64,000 bases of DNA, from the NCBI GenBank assembly GCA_910580195.1, contig CAJTWA010000002.1:62001-126000 (forward strand). Direction: 5' to 3'. Below are positions 59,130 through 64,000 of the stretch, piece after piece. Both the position numbers and the translations under genes were made by a program. The notes below the pieces were generated by a model that searched no databases, was not told the origin of the DNA, and saw only the letters and a list, made by a program, of their open reading frames with translations. Origin of the DNA: an uncultured Lachnospiraceae bacterium (GTDB lineage: Bacteria; Bacillota; Clostridia; Lachnospirales; Lachnospiraceae). Within the stretch, counting starts at the first letter, position 1; each line of letters begins with the position of its first letter.

Positions 59130-61292
59130 CTATATTTCATACCAGATAATCTCATTTGCCCCAAGTTCCACCTCAAAGCCTGTCCCATCCCCTTTGTAGA
59201 CGGTTGTTTTCTGGGGCTCATACGTATTGTTGACTACGCAGTATTTCCCATTTTCCACATATGCATGGACCTCCACATTAAAGTTCGTGCTGAACCACTC
59301 ATGCAGGCGCCCCTCGCCATGGGAGGCCCAGAGAATGGACCGGTACAGGATGCGGCTGTTTTCAAAGCTGTACGGCAGCCCGCTGATATACACGCTGCGC
59401 CCCTTCCCAAACTCGTTGACTGCCATCTGCACTTCCTTGCCATGGTGCACCAAAATTTTTGCCCCCTCTAGGGCATAGATGTTCTTCTGGCCTTCGCCGA
59501 AATCAATCTCCTTGGTGCAGTCCTCTTTGATAAAATGGCTGTGCTCTTCCCAGTTGTATTTATCCATATTCAGCGTAAAGCCGGTTTCTTTTTCCACGCC
59601 CATGGTTGTGGCAAGCTGGAAGAAATGCCCCTCATACTGGTGGGCAGAAGGCTCCCCGATGCCGATAAAGCCGCCGCCGTTGTAGATGAACCGCTTCACT
59701 GCAGTAATGATTTTCTCGTCAATCCAATTTTCGCCGCCTGAAAATGACGTGTCTGCGCCGCCCACATTGAGCAGCACGTCAATATCATCCAAAACAGCAG
59801 GATTTTCCCGGATATCGTCAAAACTTATGAACCGCACATCGAAGGGCGCGCCGCTCAAGGCTTCAATCACCCCGGCATAGGAGTAATTCTGCTTGTGGTA
59901 AATTGCGTGGTGCACCATATGGTTGCCCCATGCCCGCATTTTGCCCCAGCTATTTAACACGGCAACTTTCTTGATACAATAAGGGACCGTCCCCTTGATA
60001 TTTTCATAAAGCACCCGGAATTCCTCGCACACGTCTTCCACATAATCAATAAATTCCGGGAATTCCATCGCCAGCTTCAAATAGCCGCCATACCCGATAC
60101 GGTCAATGGGTTTCCTTAAAATCGCGCGCCTTGCCGTTACCCAGTTGGTTTTCGCCTCTTTTACCGGGTCGCCCCCTTCGTGGAACACGTCTGGGAAGAA
60201 ATAGGGCAGGAGCCTCCCTTCCGTGTATTTCACCCCTTCAATGTCGCTGATAAGCCGCAGGGTACTCCCATTCCCGACGCTCCCTACCACGGCGTCCAGG
60301 CCAATGGAGCGGAATTCCTCCAAAAACGGCTCTGTTCCAATCCAGTGATCCCCTAAGAACATCATGGCTTCTTTGCCGCACGCATGGGTGATATCCACCA
60401 TTTCTCTCGCAAGTTTTGCCACTTCCCTCTGCTGGAACTTCTGGAAATCCCGGAATTCCTTGCTGGGGATGCGGTAAATGTTGTTCATGTAGCCTTGGTC
60501 TATAATGAATTCCGGCCGGAACCGATACCCAACCTCCTGTTCAAACTGCTCCAGAATATATGGGCTTACGGAGGCGGAATACCCATACCAGTCTACATAC
60601 CGCTCCCTTGCCAGTTCATCGAAAATCAAGGTGAACTGATGGAAAAAAGTCGTGTAACGGATGACATCGATATGGGGGTTGTCCTCAATATATTTCCGCA
60701 GGCGGCCCATGGAAAATTCTTTTGTCTTTGGCTGGCGCACATCAAAGGTAATCTGTTTTTCAAAATCTGTCCAGCCATTTGTCACTGCATTGTACATATG
60801 CACCGGGTCCCACATGATGTAAGCTAGGAAACTTACGGTATAGTCGTGGAATTCCTTTGCCCCGTGGATTAACACATTCCCTGCTGCCCCGTCGTAGCGC
60901 CACTGGGACGGCGGCAGGGCTTCCCCTGTGGTGCGGTCGATGACTTCCCACCACCTTGTGATGTCGTCCCTGTCATTGACTTTCAGCATGTCCGGGTACA
61001 GGTGGTCCATCAGGTGGATGGATAACTCTTCCCCCACTGCCGTATAAAAAGGCGTCATAATATACATCTGCTGGATTTCGTCCGGGTTTGCTTTCGCCCA
61101 TTCATTGTCTTTTCTGGTGGTATAATAGGTGGAATAGACTTTTGCATCTACGTCCTTCAATTCTTCCGGGTAATCGGTCCCATCACAGTCGCGGATTGCA
61201 TCTGCCCCCCAGCGTTTTACAAGTTCCAGCGTTTCAGGGACCACGTCCACGTCTGTTGGTATTGTCACCCTTCCCATCGTATGTTCCTTCAT
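59130..61292 (-). CDS. GH112 beta-galactoside phosphorylase (LNB/GNB phosphorylase family)
   Basis: 720 residues, the usual GH112 length. GRVTIPTDVDVVPETLELVKRWGADAIRDCDGTDYP (RWGADAIRDCDGTDYP) opens the TIM barrel. RFRPEFIIDQGYMNNIYRIP, FLGDHWIGTEPF and AVVGSVGNGSTLR are family landmarks. The middle holds a glutamine-amidotransferase-like fold (GGADTSFSGGENW, GIGEPSAHQ) and a beta domain ends it. It phosphorolyses lacto-N-biose, galacto-N-biose or galactosyl-rhamnose; the choice cannot be made by eye. ATG follows GGAGGG. It stands alone, without nahK or transporter genes. Confidence 0.93.
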   Translation of the reverse strand: MKEHTMGRVTIPTDVDVVPETLELVKRWGADAIRDCDGTDYPEELKDVDAKVYSTYYTTRKDNEWAKANPDEIQQMYIMTPFYTAVGEELSIHLMDHLYPDMLKVNDRDDITRWWEVIDRTTGEALPPSQWRYDGAAGNVLIHGAKEFHDYTVSFLAYIMWDPVHMYNAVTNGWTDFEKQITFDVRQPKTKEFSMGRLRKYIEDNPHIDVIRYTTFFHQFTLIFDELARERYVDWYGYSASVSPYILEQFEQEVGYRFRPEFIIDQGYMNNIYRIPSKEFRDFQKFQQREVAKLAREMVDITHACGKEAMMFLGDHWIGTEPFLEEFRSIGLDAVVGSVGNGSTLRLISDIEGVKYTEGRLLPYFFPDVFHEGGDPVKEAKTNWVTARRAILRKPIDRIGYGGYLKLAMEFPEFIDYVEDVCEEFRVLYENIKGTVPYCIKKVAVLNSWGKMRAWGNHMVHHAIYHKQNYSYAGVIEALSGAPFDVRFISFDDIRENPAVLDDIDVLLNVGGADTSFSGGENWIDEKIITAVKRFIYNGGGFIGIGEPSAHQYEGHFFQLATTMGVEKETGFTLNMDKYNWEEHSHFIKEDCTKEIDFGEGQKNIYALEGAKILVHHGKEVQMAVNEFGKGRSVYISGLPYSFENSRILYRSILWASHGEGRLHEWFSTNFNVEVHAYVENGKYCVVNNTYEPQKTTVYKGDGTGFEVELGANEIIWYEI

Positions 61293-61353
61293 ATCTTGCC
61301 CTCCTCCTTTATCTTTTTTATCAAAAGCCGCAGTAACAGCAGGCGGCTGCCGG

Positions 61354-63579
61354 TCAGTTCACATATTTAATGATGGTATCCCACGCAGAAGGCCTCTCAA
61401 GCCCCAGTTTCCAATAAGCCGCCCCCGCCAGCTTATGCTTTTTCATGACTTTCAGCTTTTCCTCCAAGGATTTTTCATTTTCTACCCACATTTTGTAAGT
61501 TTTCCCATCTTTTTCATATTCAGCAATGTACTGCCCGTCCTCCTCGGACCAAACAGCCTGCGCGCCGTTTTCCGTATAGCGGTTTTCCACGGTCTGCATG
61601 CCTTCCTCGGTACAGGTAAAGGTATAAGGCAGGTAATTTTCCGCCGCGGATTCCACGTCCTCCCCAGCCCCATCCTTAGGGGTAAGCTCCCAGACCCTCG
61701 TGTAAAAGGGCATGGCTAAAATTGTCTGCTCCGGCGGGACTTCCTTCAAGGTATTTTCCACCCCGTCCCGGACAAAGCCGATTGACGCCACGGAGCCAAT
61801 ATCCTCGGAACCACTGTAATGCTCGTCATATCCCATGATGATTACATAATCTGCAAAGACGGCCTGCTCCGCCCGGTTGTAAAAGGCCGTGTAGCTGGTG
61901 GGCACATAGTTGTCCACGGAAAGCACCAGATTGTTGTTCTTGCACTTTAAGGACAGCTCCCGCACAAACTGGATGTAGGAATCCCCCACTTCGCCGCTAA
62001 GGGCCTCAAAATCCAGATTAATCCCGTCCAAGTCATACTCAATGGCAGCCGCAATAATCTGGTTCGCAAGGTAATCCCTCGTAGAGGTGTGGGTCAGCAC
62101 ATAAGTGCTGCTGGCGTCCGGGTTTTCCAGATTGCTGACTAAGCCCCAGACTTCCACATTGTTCTGGTGGCAATAGCTGACGTACTCCCTGCTGGCAAGG
62201 GAAAAAATATTCCCATCGTTATCATTCAAGTAAAACCATGTAGGGGAAATGACATTCACGCCTTTGGTGTCCTGCAAAATAGTTGAAATCCTGCCGTTTG
62301 CCTCCTGCGTTGTCACCTGATGCCAGCCAAGGCTTACCGGCCCGTCCTTCAGTAAATGGGTAAATGCCGGTTCTTCAAATTCCCTTGCAATGGTTTCTGC
62401 GGCTGCATCGCCCAGCCTTTTATTCTGCATCCAGCCAATCATGCCGTCCCCGGTGCATACCCTGCTCCAGTCCTCCCCGGCATCTAAAATTTCCACCTTG
62501 GCCTCTTTTTCCACATCTGCCACAATGGGGCTTTTAATGCCGCCTTTCACACGGATTTGGGTATCTTTCCGTACCTGGGCTGTCTGTATCTCCCCCCACG
62601 AAGCGGTGATTTTCACCCGGTTTGGAGCCTCATGCACCGCAAAATCAATGTTGGTATAAAGCTGGACAAAATCTAAAGCCAGATACATTTGTTCCCCATC
62701 CACTTTTACAATGGTGTAATCTGCCTGCTCTGTTTTCTTGGATACCGTGTAATCCCTGCCGCCCGCATGGACGGAAACCACATCCTTGTCCGTTACGTAC
62801 CGCAGGATATTTTCATTGGAATCCCAATAAAAACGCTGGTTTAGATACTGCTGCACCAGCTTGTAATCCATGTAAACGCGGCCGTCCCAATACTTTGCCG
62901 TTTCTTCTAAAAGCTGGCCGTCCAAAAGGATTGCCATGTCCTCCGGGCTATATACGTTGTAATATTCATCCAAATCTGCCCGCTCTTTGCTGGGGCTGTA
63001 TTTCTTTACGAGTGCGCTAATCAGGGCAATGGCTACCACCGCCGTAATAAAAATAACTGCGGCGGCAATGGGGGTACGGTTATCCCTTTTCGGCCTCCTC
63101 CTGCCCCTGCCGTTTTGGTCCTGGGGACGTTTGGGCCGGGACGGGCCGCCATTGCCGCCTTTCCCAGCCGGCCTCCTCCTTGGCTGCCCGCTTTTTTTCC
63201 TGCCAGAAGCCCTCCGGCCTGAGTTCCGGCTGGCTCCCCTGCCAGAATTCCTTCCGTCTGATCCTGCGCCGGAACCCTCCTTGGGCTCTTCCTCCCCATA
63301 ATCTTCCACGCCGGGATCCCACCCGGCCGGTTCCCCTTGGCCGTAACCGTCCATGCCGGGATCCCACCCGGCCGGTTCCCCTTGGCCGTAACCGTCTATG
63401 CCGGGATCCCATCCGGCTGGTTCCTGTCCCTGAAAATAACCTTCTGCCTCTGGCTCCCAGCCATTTTCACCATAAAAATCCATTCCATCCGGCTCCCTGC
63501 CTGCCCCAAAATCTCCGTTGCCTAACTCCCATCCAGCATCCCCGCCGCCCGGGAAGTGCTGCCTGTCCCTTCCTGACAT
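61354..63579 (-). CDS. Membrane-anchored GH18 protein with SH3-like domain
   Basis: 741 residues. Residues 1-167 are a Gly/Pro/Arg-rich cytoplasmic tail with three 15-residue repeats built on EPAGWDPGMDGYGQG. A single membrane helix follows (171-190). Outside lie a copper-amine-oxidase-N-like part (VYMDYKLVQQYLNQRFYWD), an SH3-like domain (QIRVKGGIKSPIVADV, then DWSRVCTGDGMIGWM) and a GH18 barrel whose active-site strand is YDLDGINLDFEAL, with the catalytic Glu kept. This is the spore/cell-wall GH18 type (SleL/YaaH-like). ATG follows GGAGGATGAA. Confidence 0.9.
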   Translation of the reverse strand: MSGRDRQHFPGGGDAGWELGNGDFGAGREPDGMDFYGENGWEPEAEGYFQGQEPAGWDPGIDGYGQGEPAGWDPGMDGYGQGEPAGWDPGVEDYGEEEPKEGSGAGSDGRNSGRGASRNSGRRASGRKKSGQPRRRPAGKGGNGGPSRPKRPQDQNGRGRRRPKRDNRTPIAAAVIFITAVVAIALISALVKKYSPSKERADLDEYYNVYSPEDMAILLDGQLLEETAKYWDGRVYMDYKLVQQYLNQRFYWDSNENILRYVTDKDVVSVHAGGRDYTVSKKTEQADYTIVKVDGEQMYLALDFVQLYTNIDFAVHEAPNRVKITASWGEIQTAQVRKDTQIRVKGGIKSPIVADVEKEAKVEILDAGEDWSRVCTGDGMIGWMQNKRLGDAAAETIAREFEEPAFTHLLKDGPVSLGWHQVTTQEANGRISTILQDTKGVNVISPTWFYLNDNDGNIFSLASREYVSYCHQNNVEVWGLVSNLENPDASSTYVLTHTSTRDYLANQIIAAAIEYDLDGINLDFEALSGEVGDSYIQFVRELSLKCKNNNLVLSVDNYVPTSYTAFYNRAEQAVFADYVIIMGYDEHYSGSEDIGSVASIGFVRDGVENTLKEVPPEQTILAMPFYTRVWELTPKDGAGEDVESAAENYLPYTFTCTEEGMQTVENRYTENGAQAVWSEEDGQYIAEYEKDGKTYKMWVENEKSLEEKLKVMKKHKLAGAAYWKLGLERPSAWDTIIKYVN
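63285..63425 (-). repeat. Three in-frame 45-bp repeats in the GH18 gene
   Basis: A 45-base unit containing CCGGGATCCCACCCGGCCGG occurs three times and encodes the EPAGWDPG(I/M/V)-type repeats of the cytoplasmic tail. Two copies are almost identical at the DNA level, so the expansion is recent. Confidence 0.9.
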
Positions 63580-63600
63580 TTCATCCTCCTACGTGCAAAA

Positions 63601-63693
63601 GGGGCTGCCACATTCGGAGAATGAAATACAAGATATGGAAAACGAATTTCCCTATGCCATATCCTGTAGTTTAACCCTGAATGTAACAGCCCC
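63601..63693. mobile_element. 93-bp palindromic MITE-like element
   Basis: GGGGCTGCCACATTC and GAATGTAACAGCCCC are the ends, and CAAGATATGG/CCATATCCTG an inner stem. On the minus strand CAGCCCC is followed by TTTTG, so it can act as terminator between mecA and the GH18 gene. It resembles 53471-53572 in its GGGGCTG ends. Confidence 0.6.
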
Positions 63694-63699
63694 CTGTTC

Positions 63700-64000
63700 T
63701 CATATTTTACTTAAAGTCTGTAATGCATCCTCTTTCAGAATCAGCTCATAATGCTCATCAAAATACGCCCGGATTGCAGTAGAATATTTTTCCTGATGTG
63801 CATATTCTGACAAAATATTGCAAACCTTATTAAATTCCTCCGGCGTATGCTGGCTCTTGCTGACAACTAAGTAATATTTCCGGTTCAGCTTGTTCTTATA
63901 GAGCACATTGCAGCCATTGTAAAAGCCCTTCAGCACCCGCGCCAACCGGTTCACCTCATCTAACTCATCAAAAACAAAAAGCTTGGTAATGTCTACCACA
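63700..64000 (-). CDS. mecA: MecA-type adaptor protein, C-terminal part only
   Basis: 99 codons are visible and the frame runs off the right edge, so the start is outside. LFVFDELDEVNRLARVLKGFY, KNKLNRKYYLVVSKS and FNKVCNILSEYAHQEKYSTAIRAYFDEHYELILKEDALQTL (FNKVCNILSEYAHQ, then AYFDEHYELILKEDA) match the C-terminal ClpC-binding domain of MecA. MecA delivers substrates such as ComK to ClpCP. The MITE-like hairpin follows its stop. Confidence 0.85.
   Translation of the reverse strand, partial: VVDITKLFVFDELDEVNRLARVLKGFYNGCNVLYKNKLNRKYYLVVSKSQHTPEEFNKVCNILSEYAHQEKYSTAIRAYFDEHYELILKEDALQTLSKI

Overview
The window looks like chromosome of an anaerobic, motile, Gram-positive gut bacterium, most likely a Lachnospiraceae-type clostridium. 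The evidence is strong AGGAGG ribosome sites, HydE and HydG for [FeFe]-hydrogenase assembly, a Na+-type F-ATPase c subunit, a flagellin with a nonulosonic-acid glycosylation cluster, BspA-like surface proteins, a GH112 phosphorylase and a truncated MecA. There is no plasmid, phage or integrase signature and no rRNA, tRNA or CRISPR array that I can see. Most genes lie on the minus strand.

Layout. 1-8.8 kb: flagellin glycosylation and flagellin module. It holds an HMGL-like aldolase (cut by the window edge), a GT2 glycosyltransferase, NeuB fused to a cupin, a CMP-sialate synthetase fused to a HAD domain, a DUF115/Maf protein, a small unknown, flagellin and a divergent CsrA. 8.8-13.3 kb: repeat-rich intergenic DNA, a coiled-coil protein and a YdbS/YdbT-like pair of PH-domain membrane proteins. 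13.3-22.5 kb: HydG, HydE, a surface 5'-nucleotidase, a DUF362 ferredoxin, an amidohydrolase and BioB, whose promoter is overlapped by a BirA-like operator. 22.7-24.9 kb: an ECF sigma factor, an RsgI-like anti-sigma factor with a His-rich tail, and a secreted Ca-loop/His-rich protein. 25-32.6 kb: a complete F-type ATP synthase operon. 32.7-37 kb: a MITE, dCMP deaminase, Upp, LMW phosphatase, Sua5 and a CwlD-like amidase. 37-43.8 kb: a secreted transglutaminase/FN3 protein, small unknowns, a ChbG-like deacetylase and a decayed GH1 gene. 43.8-50.1 kb: LytTR/DUF3021 and ABC-2 genes with an AlbA_2 gene between them, then an AAA ATPase. 50.1-57.4 kb: a BspA-like LRR protein and a four-gene LytTR two-component operon. 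57.4-64 kb: DUF3796 plus Xre repressor, GH112 phosphorylase, a membrane-anchored GH18 protein and MecA.

The strongest unusual signal is not a single gene. The window is peppered with short tandem duplications (periods 33-81 bp) that sit on gene boundaries. In five genes the duplicated unit spans the stop codon (bioB, upp, sua5, a membrane-protein gene and an Xre gene). Upstream of the second PH-domain gene the unit contains its own Shine-Dalgarno plus ATG, giving a row of mini-ORFs, the last of which overlaps the real start as ATGA. Upstream of csrA there are four 46-bp units, three of which can form a hairpin with a changed stem. Coding copies of the same phenomenon occur in the AlbA_2 protein, the GH18 protein and the histidine kinase.

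All calls come from reading sequence and translated proteins by eye. No database search was run, so family names rest on motifs and gene order.
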